Assembly (NCBI RefSeq): GCF_003096815.1 | Contig: NZ_QENY01000011.1 | Location: 36,220 to 100,219, forward strand | Length of the DNA stretch: 64,000 bases | Direction: 5' to 3' | DNA from: Hallella colorans | GTDB lineage: Bacteria > Bacteroidota > Bacteroidia > Bacteroidales > Bacteroidaceae | Part shown: positions 25,875 through 34,775 of the stretch, one piece after another | Layout of the letters: each line of letters begins with the position of its first letter | How positions within the stretch are numbered: position 1 is the stretch's first letter | Position numbers and translations under genes: made by a program | The notes under the pieces: model-generated | Told to the model about the DNA's origin: nothing | What the model saw: the letters and a program-made list of their open reading frames with translations, nothing else | Database searches by the model: none

Positions 25875-26717
25875 ATGAATGATCTGTATCTATATATACA
25901 GAAAAGTCAAAAAATAAGATACATGCAAAAAAGACATACAGACAGGAAGGTTTATTTCCGTGAGTTGGAGATAACATCTAAGGAGTTTTACATCGGCTAC
26001 TTGTCAGATTTTACAGAACTGACACCAAAGAGTAGAATCTTGGAGGTAGGCTGTGGTGAAGGAGGAAACTTAGTTCCCTTTGCACAGTTGGGCTGCAGAG
26101 TGACAGGTATAGATATTGCCGAATGCAGAATTAAAGATGCCAAAGCATACTTTTCTGAAATCAGCAATCATGCTACATTTGTATGTTGTGATTTCATGCA
26201 ATATCCTGTTCCATGTAATGAAGAAGATAAATATGACGTAATACTATTACATGATGTGATAGAACACATTCCGATAAAAGAGCCATTTCTTGCACACCTA
26301 AGAAAGTTTATGAAACCAAAAGGCGTTCTGTTTGTCGGATTCCCCGCATGGCAAATGCCTTTTGGAGGACATCAACAGATTTGCAGAAGCAAACTTTGCT
26401 CACATCTGCCATTCATTCACTTGCTGCCAAACCCTTTATACAAGTTGTTGCTAAAAACATGCAATGAAGAGAAAGGAACAATAAATGAACTTATGAGCAT
26501 AAAAGATTGTCGAACAAGTATAGAGCTGTTTGAAAGGCTCATACACCAATGTGGCTTCTCGGTAGCTGACCAAAAACTTTGGTTCATCAATCCTCATTAC
26601 AAGCAGAAGTTCCACCTTACCCCACGACTCTTGCCACATTGGGTCTGGAAGATGAAATATATCAGAAATTTCTTCACCACTTCATGTTGGTATATATTGA
26701 ACATAAGCCATAAATAG
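25875..26717 (+). CDS. Class I SAM-dependent methyltransferase
   Basis: The roughly 280-residue protein has a Rossmann-fold methyltransferase core: motif I SRILEVGCGEGGNL, motif II region GCRVTGIDIAECRI, and motif IV YDVILLHDVIEHIP, followed by PKGVLFVGFPAWQMPFGGHQ. The C-terminal third is Cys/His/Trp-rich and hydrophobic (FTTSCWYIL). Related Bacteroidetes proteins often sit in surface-glycan clusters, but none is present here, so the substrate is unknown. The start is ambiguous: TTG 25860, ATG 25875 or ATG 25923. It begins 27 bases after the sigma-barrel gene and may be co-transcribed with it. Confidence 0.8.
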   Translation: MNDLYLYIQKSQKIRYMQKRHTDRKVYFRELEITSKEFYIGYLSDFTELTPKSRILEVGCGEGGNLVPFAQLGCRVTGIDIAECRIKDAKAYFSEISNHATFVCCDFMQYPVPCNEEDKYDVILLHDVIEHIPIKEPFLAHLRKFMKPKGVLFVGFPAWQMPFGGHQQICRSKLCSHLPFIHLLPNPLYKLLLKTCNEEKGTINELMSIKDCRTSIELFERLIHQCGFSVADQKLWFINPHYKQKFHLTPRLLPHWVWKMKYIRNFFTTSCWYILNISHK

Positions 26718-27623
26718 AACTTACGTTCTTTAGGCAACCATAAAATCTATGAAACAATAAATATACTTAACCATTTCGGAAAAGCAGACTCCAAAAATCA
26801 GTATTGGAATATGCTTTTCTACTTATATAAAAATGTAGGAAAACAGTATGATAGGCTACATTTCTATTGGTTCTTATAGAATAAAAGGGGATGATTGGCA
26901 ATCACATCCTTTAAGGGAAGTCGTTTCACCCCTACCTCTCTAAAATATCATTTGATAACTTTTGTTTGTCACATTTTGAGTTCGGTTGAAACATTCCTAT
27001 TCAAACACTATTTGGTAGTTTTTAATGTAATCGAAAGTTAAATACGTTAAATTATCACCCTTTCGTATCTAAACAGAATCCATATTGCCACTTTTCTATC
27101 GTTTAGAGCTTATAGTATTGATAATCAACTGATAATAAATACTTTGTGTGTTTTTAGCCCCAACCCTATTTTGAGGGGCTGGCATTAGTATCTATTCATG
27201 TTGTCATTAGGCCTTAATCGCAGGCCGAATAATACCTAATCGCAAGCTGAATAATACCTAATCGCAAGCTGAATAATGCCTAATCGCGACGCCAATAATG
27301 CCTAATCGCAAGATGGTGTCAAAACATGTGTGCCCCAACCGAAAAAGAAGCCGCTTTTATAGGCTTTTTTCTTTGTAAGACATTTGTTTGGCGATGGCCT
27401 TTTTTTAATGATTTTTTTGGCGCAACGGCATTGAGCCGGAAAAAGGGATTGGTCTATACGAACTGTCTGCTACACAAACGCGTAGCACTGTTTAAACACC
27501 GGGCCACAACACAAATTGGCGTGGCTACGCGGCCCAGAATGTCGAGAGGTGGCAAGATAGCGACACAACAACATTACCAGCAATGGCGCATGGCACACCC
27601 TCAAGAAGGCAAAAACATTAAAA
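26718..27623. other. Gene-free AT-rich stretch with a 22-bp tandem repeat
   Basis: About 900 bases without a supported gene. It contains a small hairpin (AGCCCC at 27156-27161 with GGGGCT at 27175-27180) and the tandem array at 27212-27312. A 113-codon open frame at 27326-27667 has low-complexity, basic composition and runs across the terminator of the convergent peroxidase gene, so it is not called. Confidence 0.55.
27212..27312. repeat. 22-bp tandem repeat, about 4.5 units
   Basis: Units begin at 27212 (23 bp, diverged), 27235, 27257, 27279 and 27301 (partial). Each starts CCTAATCGC (the first has an extra T), followed by a more variable half ending in AATAAT(A/G). There are no unique spacers, so it is not a CRISPR array. 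The unit length and the CCTAATC core recur in the array at 60880-61011. Confidence 0.85.
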
Positions 27624-27657
27624 AAGCCTACCCGAATTACTGTTCTCGGGTAGGCTT
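27624..27657 (-). terminator. Terminator of the glutathione peroxidase gene
   Basis: A 12-bp stem (AAGCCTACCCGA with TCGGGTAGGCTT) and a 10-base loop lie 13 bases past the stop codon. On the minus strand it is followed by a T-rich run (TTTTAATGTTTTTGCC). Confidence 0.85.
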
Positions 27658-27669
27658 GATGGGATGAGC

Positions 27670-28218
27670 TTAGAGCAGTTCCTTGATGGAACGCTCAACC
27701 TCGGCCAAATCTTTGGTTGGCTCGAAACGAGCCACTACCTCGCCCTCGCGATTGATGAGGAACTTGGTGAAATTCCATTTGATATCACTGTTCTCGCGCC
27801 ACTTGGGGTCTTGTTTGTCGTGCAAATCCTCGAGAATAGGGGTGAGCTTGTGGCCTTTGTCAAAACCCTTAAATGTCTTCTCGCCCTTGAGCCATGTGTA
27901 GAGTGGCAACTCGTTATCACCATTCACATCAGATTTCTTGAATTGTGGGAAATCGGTGCCAAATTTCATCTGGCAGAACTGTGTGATCTCCTCGTCGGTA
28001 CCAGGAGCTTGGCCGCCAAATTGGTTGCAAGGGATATCCAATATCTCAAAACCTTGACCCTTAAGCCTGCCATACATGGCTTCCAATTCTTCATATTGTG
28101 GGGTGAAACCGCAAGCGGTGGCACTATTGACAATAAGCAATACCTTGCCCTTATATTCTGATAGTTTCACTTCGTTACCTTTCTTGTCGCTCAAACTGAA
28201 ATCATAAACTGTTTTCAT
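27670..28218 (-). CDS. Glutathione peroxidase-family (thiol) peroxidase
   Basis: The 182-residue enzyme reduces hydroperoxides; bacterial members of this family mostly use thioredoxin as reductant. Starting at ATG 28218 gives MKTVYDFSLSDKKGNEVKLS. The peroxidatic Cys36 lies in NSATACGFTPQYEELEAMY, followed by DIPCNQFGGQAPG (catalytic Gln and second Cys region) and KWNFTKFLINREGEVVARF (catalytic Trp-Asn). No signal peptide is seen, so it is cytoplasmic. A -7-like element (TATTTTTG, 28321-28314 on the minus strand) lies about 100 bases upstream. Confidence 0.93.
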   Translation of the reverse strand: MKTVYDFSLSDKKGNEVKLSEYKGKVLLIVNSATACGFTPQYEELEAMYGRLKGQGFEILDIPCNQFGGQAPGTDEEITQFCQMKFGTDFPQFKKSDVNGDNELPLYTWLKGEKTFKGFDKGHKLTPILEDLHDKQDPKWRENSDIKWNFTKFLINREGEVVARFEPTKDLAEVERSIKELL

Positions 28219-28658
28219 CTGTTTCTTAAATTTTGGGTTAATATTTGTGGCGCCATGCCCACGACAACTCGCTCGGTGGCTTGACGTGCCGCACTCGCGC
28301 CTTTTTTGATATAACAAAAATAGTGGAAAAAAAGCTAATCGGAAAATTTAAGAAGAAGTATTAACCATACTTAACCGTGCGGTTTGTAATTATTACATTA
28401 TTTAATAGTGGCCTCTCACGCCACCATTCTTTCGGGCGAAAGCTATTGCCAAATGGCCATGTATGGGAGACAGCAGCACCTATGACACATTTTGCCGACA
28501 TGGATGGATCTTTCTGAGACGGTTCAAACGACACATCGACACAAAGATGATAACAAAATTGAGAGCGATAAACACATTTTATGGTTCAAGGTAGATATGT
28601 TTTGGCTAATTTTAGTACCTTTGCCGGCACAAAATTGAAATAAAAAATTATCTACGTT
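28219..28658. other. Intergenic region between divergent peroxidase and purF-like genes
   Basis: About 440 bases with no gene. It holds a possible minus-strand promoter for the peroxidase gene (TATTTTTG at 28321-28314) and a plus-strand -7 element (TACCTTTG at 28616-28623) 35 bases before the purF-like ATG. No structured RNA is recognised. Confidence 0.5.
28616..28623 (+). promoter_or_regulatory. -7 promoter element of the purF-like gene
   Basis: TACCTTTG is an exact TAnnTTTG match 35 bases upstream of the start codon at 28659. Confidence 0.5.
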
Positions 28659-30083
28659 ATGGGCGGCATTTTCGGAACAATTTCCAAAAAAAGTTGTGTC
28701 AACGATTTATTCTACGGTACAGATTACAACTCTCATTTAGGCACCAAACGTGCCGGTATGGTAACCTTTGACAAAGAGCGCGGTTTCAACCGGTCCATCC
28801 ACAGTTTGGAAAGAAGCTATTTCAGGTCGAAATTTGAGGACGAGCTTAACAATTTTTGCGGTAACCTTGGCATTGGTGTCATCAGCGATACCGATCCACA
28901 ACCTATCATCGTAAACTCGCACCTTGGCCGATACGCAGTGGTAACGGTGGCCAAAATAAACAATTTGGACACCATCGCGGACGAGCTGCTCAAGCAACGC
29001 ATGCACCTAAGTGAGCTTTCGGCCAATACGCTCAACCAGACCGAGTTGGTGGCATTGCTCATCAACATGGGAAACTCGTTCGTGGAAGGCATTAACAATG
29101 TGTTCAACCACATAGAGGGATCGTGCTCCATGTTGGTGCTCACAGAGCACAGTATCATCGCGGCACGCGACTTTCTTGGGCGCACGCCGCTCATCATCGG
29201 GCACAAAGAGGGTGCCTATGCCGTTTCGAGCGAGTCGGCGAGCTTCCCCAACTTGGACTACGAGATGATGCGCGACATTGGGCCCGGCGAAATCGTCGAG
29301 GTGCAAGCCGATGGCATAAAAGTGTTGCAACAACCGAGGAAACGTTCACAGGTGTGCTCTTTCTTATGGATTTATTATGGATTTCCAACCAGCACATATG
29401 AGGGTGTCAACGTCGAGGAGATGCGCGAGCGAAATGGGCGCATGCTCGGCAAGGCTGATGACACAGAGGCCGACTTCGTTTGTGGCATACCCGACTCGGG
29501 CGTTGGCATGGCCGTGGGGTACGCCCAAGGGCATGGCATACCCTACCGCCGCGCCGTATTGAAATACACGCCCACGTGGCCTCGTAGTTTCACACCCAGC
29601 GATCAAGCTCGACGCAACTTGGTGGCGAAGATGAAGCTCATACCCAACAAGGCGTTTCTGCTCAACCACCGCGTGGTGTTCTGCGATGACTCCATCGTAC
29701 GCGGCACACAGCTTCGCGACAATGTGCGCATGTTCTACGAGGCGGGCGCCAAAGAGGTGCACGTCAGAATATCATGCCCACCACTGGTTTACGGCTGCCC
29801 TTTCATCGGCTTCACATCGTCTAAAAGCGACATGGAGCTTATCACGAGGCGCATCATACAGGACTTTGAGGGCGACGACAAGAAAAACCTTGACAAGTAT
29901 GCCACGACGGGAACGCCTGAATATAAACGCATGGTAAACGAGATAGCCAACAGGCTGGGGCTTTCCTCATTACAGTTCTCAAGCGTGGAATCGCTCGTTG
30001 AGAGCATCGGGATGCCTAAATGCAAGCTCTGTACCCACTGCTTTGACGGCAGCAGCTACTGCCATGAGCACGACAAGGATTGA
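28659..30083 (+). CDS. Amidophosphoribosyltransferase homologue lacking the N-terminal nucleophile cysteine
   Basis: The 474-residue protein has the two-domain layout of PurF: an N-terminal Ntn glutaminase domain (residues 1 to about 230, with RAARDFLGRTPLIIG-like sequence at IIAARDFLGRTPLIIG) and a C-terminal phosphoribosyltransferase domain with PRPP loop VVFCDDSIVRGTQL (about 339-352) and CGIPDSGVGMAVGYAQ. PurF proteins begin M-C-G-I, Cys2 being the glutaminase nucleophile; here the start is MGGIFGTI, so the nucleophile is Gly. The C-terminus carries CKLCTHCFDGSSYCHEH, a possible metal site. It may use free ammonia, serve a different reaction or be regulatory. I believe such MGG-starting paralogues occur in other Bacteroidetes. 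Confidence 0.88.
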   Translation: MGGIFGTISKKSCVNDLFYGTDYNSHLGTKRAGMVTFDKERGFNRSIHSLERSYFRSKFEDELNNFCGNLGIGVISDTDPQPIIVNSHLGRYAVVTVAKINNLDTIADELLKQRMHLSELSANTLNQTELVALLINMGNSFVEGINNVFNHIEGSCSMLVLTEHSIIAARDFLGRTPLIIGHKEGAYAVSSESASFPNLDYEMMRDIGPGEIVEVQADGIKVLQQPRKRSQVCSFLWIYYGFPTSTYEGVNVEEMRERNGRMLGKADDTEADFVCGIPDSGVGMAVGYAQGHGIPYRRAVLKYTPTWPRSFTPSDQARRNLVAKMKLIPNKAFLLNHRVVFCDDSIVRGTQLRDNVRMFYEAGAKEVHVRISCPPLVYGCPFIGFTSSKSDMELITRRIIQDFEGDDKKNLDKYATTGTPEYKRMVNEIANRLGLSSLQFSSVESLVESIGMPKCKLCTHCFDGSSYCHEHDKD

Positions 30084-30178
30084 TGCAAGAAAAGGAAACA
30101 AGGGATAATCACCAATTCAAAATTTAAAATACAAAATACAAAATCAAGGGTTGGCGATATTTTCAATTCAAAAATTTA

Positions 30179-30218
30179 GGCCTGCGGCATGTTATAACAC
30201 ATGCCGCAGGCCTTTTTT
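30179..30218 (+). terminator. Rho-independent terminator of the purF-like gene
   Basis: A 14-bp GC-rich stem (GGCCTGCGGCATGT with its complement at 30199-30212) and a 6-base loop are followed by TTTTTT at 30213-30218, about 95 bases after the stop codon. Confidence 0.92.
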
Positions 30219-30330
30219 ACAGATTAAACTCTACTTGTCAAATAGGGATTAACCTTTAGGACAGTTGTGCTTATCAGGGGTTTTTATCCATTTTGCCAGA
30301 GACCTGTCACTGTCTCGGCTTACTCCATAC

Positions 30331-31422
30331 TCAACTTTCAAGCAATATCTTCACGATGCGCTCGGCCGACCTGCCGTCCCAACGCTCAGGCAATGCGCTT
30401 TCTTTCCATGTGCCGGCCACCATCTTGGCAAGTAGCATCCCAAGTTTGGACGGGTCCTCGTCCACGAGTTCGTTAGTTCCAACTTTCACCGTTTCCACGT
30501 GCTCCGTGTAGCTGTTCAGCGTGATGCACGGCACTTGGTTGAAAGTGGCTTCCTCGGCCACGTTGCCCGAGTCGGTAATCACGCCGGCGGCATGCGCGGC
30601 AAGATAGGAGAAGTCAAGGTACGCCAGCGGTTCCACGAAGATGAAATTCCGCTCGGCCTTGTCGCCCAAAACGTCCATGACGGCCTGCTTGGCAAGCCTG
30701 CGCAGCGGTGCCACCACAGGCATGCCGCCCCGCTCCCTGACGATGGTGTCAAGCATCTTGCCGAGGTTGTCGCGGTGCCCAATGAGAGCCTTGCGATTGA
30801 GCGTAAACAGCAGATAGCCCCTATCCGCAAGTGCCAGCTCATCGAAAATAGCCGGTTTATGTAGCGAGTTCCTGATGTATCGCATGTTGTCCATGAGCAC
30901 ATTGCCCACCATGTACACCTTGGACAGCTCCGCCCCTTCTCGGTTGGCTATGGAGTTGTTGCTCATGCCAGCGGTAAAAAGTATGTCCGACAAGCCGTCT
31001 ATCACCAATCGATTAATCTCCTTGGGCATAGCTATGTCGAACGAGCGTGTGCCGGCGGCTATGTGCGCCAACCTGACTCCTTGTTTCTTGGCCACGATAG
31101 CCACGGCCAGGGTGGAGGCGAGGTCATCTACCACGACCACCGTGTCGGTGGCGTGTTTTTGCAGGTAGCGCTCAAAGGCTGCCATAACCCTACCCGTAAG
31201 CTCGTTGAGATTTTCGCACGTCACACCAAGATATACGTCTGGGCGGCGTATGCCCAAGTCGTCAAAGAGCGATCTCTCGAGCGTTGGGTCAGTCTCGTCT
31301 CCAGAGAATACCAAGTGGTAGTCTACCATCTCGCCACGCTCTTTTGCCGACTCCAATGCGCGGATCACCGGTGCCACCTTGATAAAATTGGGGCGGGCTC
31401 CGCATACTATGCAAACATTCAT
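30331..31422 (-). CDS. Divergent UDP-N-acetylglucosamine 2-epimerase (WecB) homologue
   Basis: The 363-residue protein has the GT-B-like fold of WecB: CGARPNFIKVAPVIRALE at the start, VVVVDDLASTLAVAIVAKKQ, PKEINRLVIDGLSD, and DSGNVAEEATFNQVPCITLN then TEHVETVKVGTNELV. Family residues are changed, though: the usual HVEAGLR is HIAAGTR (catalytic Glu lost), the usual VHR-E-N is LNRKA (His lost), and DH in the PEExNR...DH stretch is DG. It may therefore not be an active epimerase, or may act on another nucleotide sugar. It stands alone, convergent with the purF-like gene. Confidence 0.78.
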   Translation of the reverse strand: MNVCIVCGARPNFIKVAPVIRALESAKERGEMVDYHLVFSGDETDPTLERSLFDDLGIRRPDVYLGVTCENLNELTGRVMAAFERYLQKHATDTVVVVDDLASTLAVAIVAKKQGVRLAHIAAGTRSFDIAMPKEINRLVIDGLSDILFTAGMSNNSIANREGAELSKVYMVGNVLMDNMRYIRNSLHKPAIFDELALADRGYLLFTLNRKALIGHRDNLGKMLDTIVRERGGMPVVAPLRRLAKQAVMDVLGDKAERNFIFVEPLAYLDFSYLAAHAAGVITDSGNVAEEATFNQVPCITLNSYTEHVETVKVGTNELVDEDPSKLGMLLAKMVAGTWKESALPERWDGRSAERIVKILLES

Positions 31423-31532
31423 AATTCTTCTTTTATACGTTTATGGTGTCAAAAAATGATGGCGCGCCTCAAGCCCACCATCATCATGCCACGCCTTGCG
31501 GCACGTCGGGCATGCCGCGAGGCGAGGCGGAG

Positions 31533-32489
31533 TTATGAGTTCTTGAACAATTCTTTAATACCACCAAGGCTTCCCATCACGTTGGTGGCCTCGTAGGGCA
31601 AGAACACGGTCTTGTTCTGGTCGCCAGTGGCGAGCTCTTGCATCATCTGAATGTACTTTTGCGCTAACAGGTAGTTGGCCGGATTGGTAGAATTTCCCAC
31701 GGCCTCCGTGATCTTGTCTATGGCAACGGCCTCGGCCTCGGCCTTGCGAATGCGCGCTTGCGCCTCGCCCTCGGCTCGCAGTATGGCTTGCTGCTTGTCG
31801 GCTTCGGCCCGGTTGATGATGGCGGCCTTCTCTCCCTCCGACTTCAGTATCTGCGACTGCTTGGTGCCCTCGGACGTCAGGATGATAGCACGTTTGTCGC
31901 GCTCGGCCTGCATCTGCTTCTCCATGGCCTGCAACACGCTCTGTGGCGGAATGATATCTTGCAGCTCCACGCGGTTCACCTTGATGCCCCACTTGTTGGT
32001 GGCGTCATCGAGCACGCCACGCAAGCGCGTGTTGATAATGTCGCGCGAGGTGAGCGTCTGGTCCAGCTCCATCTCGCCGATGATGTTACGCAGCGTGGTT
32101 TGCGTGAGCTTCTCAATGGCGTTGGGCAGGTTGTTGATTTCATAGACAGCCTTGAACGGGTCCACGATTTGGAAATAGAGCAGTGCGTTAATTTGCATCT
32201 GGATGTTATCCTTGGTGATAACATTCTGCTTGTCAAAGTCGTACACTTGCTCGCGCAGGTCTATGGAGTTACTGTACACATACCGTCCTCGGTTCATTGT
32301 GACAACAGTCTTGGCTCTGTCCACAAACGGGATGATAACATTGATACCCGGTTTTAATGTGGCGTAATACTTACCGAGACGCTCTATGATTTTGGTCTCA
32401 CTCTGTGGAATGATGACAATGGCAGCCTTGGCAAAAATCAATACCAACACGACCAGTCCGATTAAAACATACGTTCCTATTGTTAACAT
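31533..32489 (-). CDS. SPFH/Band 7 (stomatin-like) membrane protein
   Basis: The 318-residue protein has one N-terminal membrane segment (about 5-27), the SPFH domain (SETKIIERLGKYYATLKPGI to about residue 190, including VNRVELQDIIPP) and a Lys/Glu/Ala-rich coiled-coil (about 190-265) built from heptad-like EAEA/RAE repeats. Stomatin-like proteins form large membrane cages that organise microdomains and hold proteases. It follows the nfeD gene by 10 bases, a classic pairing. It is closest to the QmcA/slipin group by eye. Confidence 0.93.
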   Translation of the reverse strand: MLTIGTYVLIGLVVLVLIFAKAAIVIIPQSETKIIERLGKYYATLKPGINVIIPFVDRAKTVVTMNRGRYVYSNSIDLREQVYDFDKQNVITKDNIQMQINALLYFQIVDPFKAVYEINNLPNAIEKLTQTTLRNIIGEMELDQTLTSRDIINTRLRGVLDDATNKWGIKVNRVELQDIIPPQSVLQAMEKQMQAERDKRAIILTSEGTKQSQILKSEGEKAAIINRAEADKQQAILRAEGEAQARIRKAEAEAVAIDKITEAVGNSTNPANYLLAQKYIQMMQELATGDQNKTVFLPYEATNVMGSLGGIKELFKNS

Positions 32490-32499
32490 AATATAATTA

Positions 32500-32952
32500 T
32501 TAGTTTATACGTTCCACTGTAACAATGATACTCTCTCTGCCCACCACTCTTACCATCGCTCCTTTCTCGATGTCAGAGCCATCCGCGCTCACGGCTTTCC
32601 ACTCGTCGCCATCCACTCGCACGTACCCGGCCGACTGCTCGGTGATGGGTTCAATCAGCAGGCCCTCCCTTCCTATCAGTGCGTCGGCGTTGCTCAGCCG
32701 GCCATCCTCATGGCTATGCAAGTATCTCAAGACAAATGGGCGCACCGCAAAAATGCTCAGTGTGGAGAAAACGATAAACACAACAACCTGCATCCAAAAT
32801 GGAATGCACAAGGGCGAAGCGATGATGGCGCAGGCAGCGCCAATGGCAAAACACATCAAATAGAAAGTTCCGGTCGAGACCTCTAATATCAAAGCCAGCA
32901 CGGTGATCAGCGTCCATACCAACCAAAAATGACTATTAAGGTAATCTATCAT
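32500..32952 (-). CDS. NfeD-family membrane protein
   Basis: The 150-residue short-form NfeD has two or three hydrophobic segments (about 8-62) and a C-terminal OB-fold domain (LIGREGLLIEPITEQSAGYV then VRVDGDEWKAVSADG). NfeD proteins partner with stomatin-like proteins, and this gene lies just upstream of one. TAACTTTA, a near match to the -7 consensus, lies on the minus strand at 32994-32987. Confidence 0.93.
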   Translation of the reverse strand: MIDYLNSHFWLVWTLITVLALILEVSTGTFYLMCFAIGAACAIIASPLCIPFWMQVVVFIVFSTLSIFAVRPFVLRYLHSHEDGRLSNADALIGREGLLIEPITEQSAGYVRVDGDEWKAVSADGSDIEKGAMVRVVGRESIIVTVERIN

Positions 32953-33198
32953 TGTTAATGTTGTTCGGATTAAAGTTTTACAGTTGTAAAGTTAAATAAA
33001 ATATTTAATTTCGCCAACGATTTAACATGAAATAATCAACTAAATGTCATACGCCACGTTTATGGGCAGCCCCGGTGGGTTCGTGACATGTCATGACGTC
33101 ACGACGTATTGAATGGCATTGCGTTAGACCTTAGTCAAAGTGCCTGCTCCAACACTTGGGTTCACTTCCTGCCCTAAAGATTGAGCGAGCAAGCGAGC

Positions 33199-34773
33199 CT
33201 ATCGCCTGCGCGGGCGCAACGTGACAAGCGGTATGAGCATTTCCTCCATAGATATACCGCCGTGCTGGAAAGTGTCTTTGTAGTATGACACATAGTAGTT
33301 GTAGTTGTTGGGATAGGCGAAAAAGTTGTGTCCCGTGGCGAAAACATAGCTTGTGCTTACGTTGGGCGAGGGCAACCGTGCCATGCGCGGGTCATTGATG
33401 ACAAAAACATCCTTGGCCGAGTAGCTCAGGTTTTTTCCGAGCTTGTATCGTAAGTTGGTGTTGGTGTTCCGGTCGCCTACAATCTTCGTGGGGGTGAAAC
33501 AGCGTATGGAGCCGTGGTCTGTGGTGACGATGATTTTGTAATCACTCTCCGCCAAGCGCTGGAAGAGGTCCGCGATGACGGAGTGTCGCATCCAGCTCAG
33601 CGTGATGCTGCGGTAGGCACTCTCGTCGTTGGCCAACTCGCGGATCATCCTCGACTCTGTGCGAGAGTGCGATAGCATATCCACGAAATTGATCACCACA
33701 ACGTTAAGGTCGTTCGTGGCAAGCGAGTTGTACTGCTGCAAGAATTTCTCGGCGGCGGCCGAGTCGTTTATTTTGCTGTAGCTGAACTTGTAGTGCCGTC
33801 TATAACGGTCTATCTGTGTCTGTATGAGTGGAGCCTCATTCAGGTTCTTGCCCTCCTCACTGTCCTCGTCTACCCACAAATTCGGAAACATTTTAGCTAT
33901 ATCACTGGGCATAAGTCCACTAAAAATAGCATTGCGCGCGTACTGCGTGGCGGTGGGCAATAAGCTCATGTACATGTCTTCGTCCATGTCAAACTGCCCC
34001 CCAAGGTCCATGGCGAGCAACCGCCATTGGTCCCAGCGGAAATTGTCTATCAGTATGAAAAAGACTTTCTCACCATTGTCAAGGGCCGGGAACACTCGCT
34101 CCCTGAATACGTCTTGGCTCATCAACGGCCTATCCGCTTGCTTGTGGCGCGCCACGGGCAATGATGGTTTCACCCAGTCTATATAGTGTTTTTTTATATA
34201 TTTGGCAAAGCCAACGTCGGCGTCCGCCTTTTGCATTCGCAGCATTTCGGCCATGCCACTCTTGGCAGCGCTTAGCTCTATCTCCCATCGCACTATGCGC
34301 TTATATATGTCCATCCATCCGGCGTGGCTTTCGCACTGGTCTATTTGCATGGCTATTTGTTGGTATTCCTGCTGGTAGCCAGTCTGCGTCACCTCGGTGA
34401 CTATCTCCTTTCGATGTATGTTTTTCTTTAGCGTCAGAAGAATTTGAGCAGGGTTGACAGGCTTGATGAGATAGTCGGCTATTTTCGACCCGATAGCTTG
34501 TTCCATGATATTCTCCTCTTCGCTCTTGGTCACCATTACCACAGGCGTTTGCGGCTGTATGTCCTTGACGCGCTGCAATGTCTCCAAGCCAGTGAGCCCG
34601 GGCATCATCTCGTCGAGTATAATAAGGTCGAACGTCTGCTTTTGACACCTGTCTATGGCGTCGCTGCCATTGCTCACGGTCATCACGGAGTAGCCCTTTT
34701 TCTCAAGGAAAATGGTGTAAGGCTTGAGCATATCCATCTCATCGTCCACCCAAAGTATAGTTCCGTTGTTCAT
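33199..34773 (-). CDS. porX: PorX: response regulator with PglZ (alkaline phosphatase-like) domain
   Basis: PorX controls type IX secretion genes in Porphyromonas together with the PorY kinase and SigP. The 524-residue protein has a receiver domain (1-120) with ILWVDDE, phosphoacceptor Asp54 in LIILDEMMPGL, and the conserved Thr and Lys (VMVTKS; LIKP). A helical linker follows, then a PglZ domain from about 205 with metal-site stretches FFILIDNFRWDQW, INFVDMLSHSRTES and IIVTTDHGSIRC. In place of a DNA-binding domain this type carries a zinc phosphodiesterase-like domain. It starts two bases after porW ends, so the two are co-transcribed. Confidence 0.94.
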   Translation of the reverse strand: MNNGTILWVDDEMDMLKPYTIFLEKKGYSVMTVSNGSDAIDRCQKQTFDLIILDEMMPGLTGLETLQRVKDIQPQTPVVMVTKSEEENIMEQAIGSKIADYLIKPVNPAQILLTLKKNIHRKEIVTEVTQTGYQQEYQQIAMQIDQCESHAGWMDIYKRIVRWEIELSAAKSGMAEMLRMQKADADVGFAKYIKKHYIDWVKPSLPVARHKQADRPLMSQDVFRERVFPALDNGEKVFFILIDNFRWDQWRLLAMDLGGQFDMDEDMYMSLLPTATQYARNAIFSGLMPSDIAKMFPNLWVDEDSEEGKNLNEAPLIQTQIDRYRRHYKFSYSKINDSAAAEKFLQQYNSLATNDLNVVVINFVDMLSHSRTESRMIRELANDESAYRSITLSWMRHSVIADLFQRLAESDYKIIVTTDHGSIRCFTPTKIVGDRNTNTNLRYKLGKNLSYSAKDVFVINDPRMARLPSPNVSTSYVFATGHNFFAYPNNYNYYVSYYKDTFQHGGISMEEMLIPLVTLRPRRR

Positions 34774-34775
34774 CT

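Noticed and set aside
26718..26880. In-frame extension of about 45 codons after the methyltransferase stop codon
   Set aside because: The protein already ends in a family-like way, and an open stretch of this length is expected by chance in this sequence.
27326..27667. 113-codon frame between the tandem repeat and the peroxidase gene
   Set aside because: Low-complexity basic composition, no recognised domain, and it crosses the terminator hairpin of the convergent gene.
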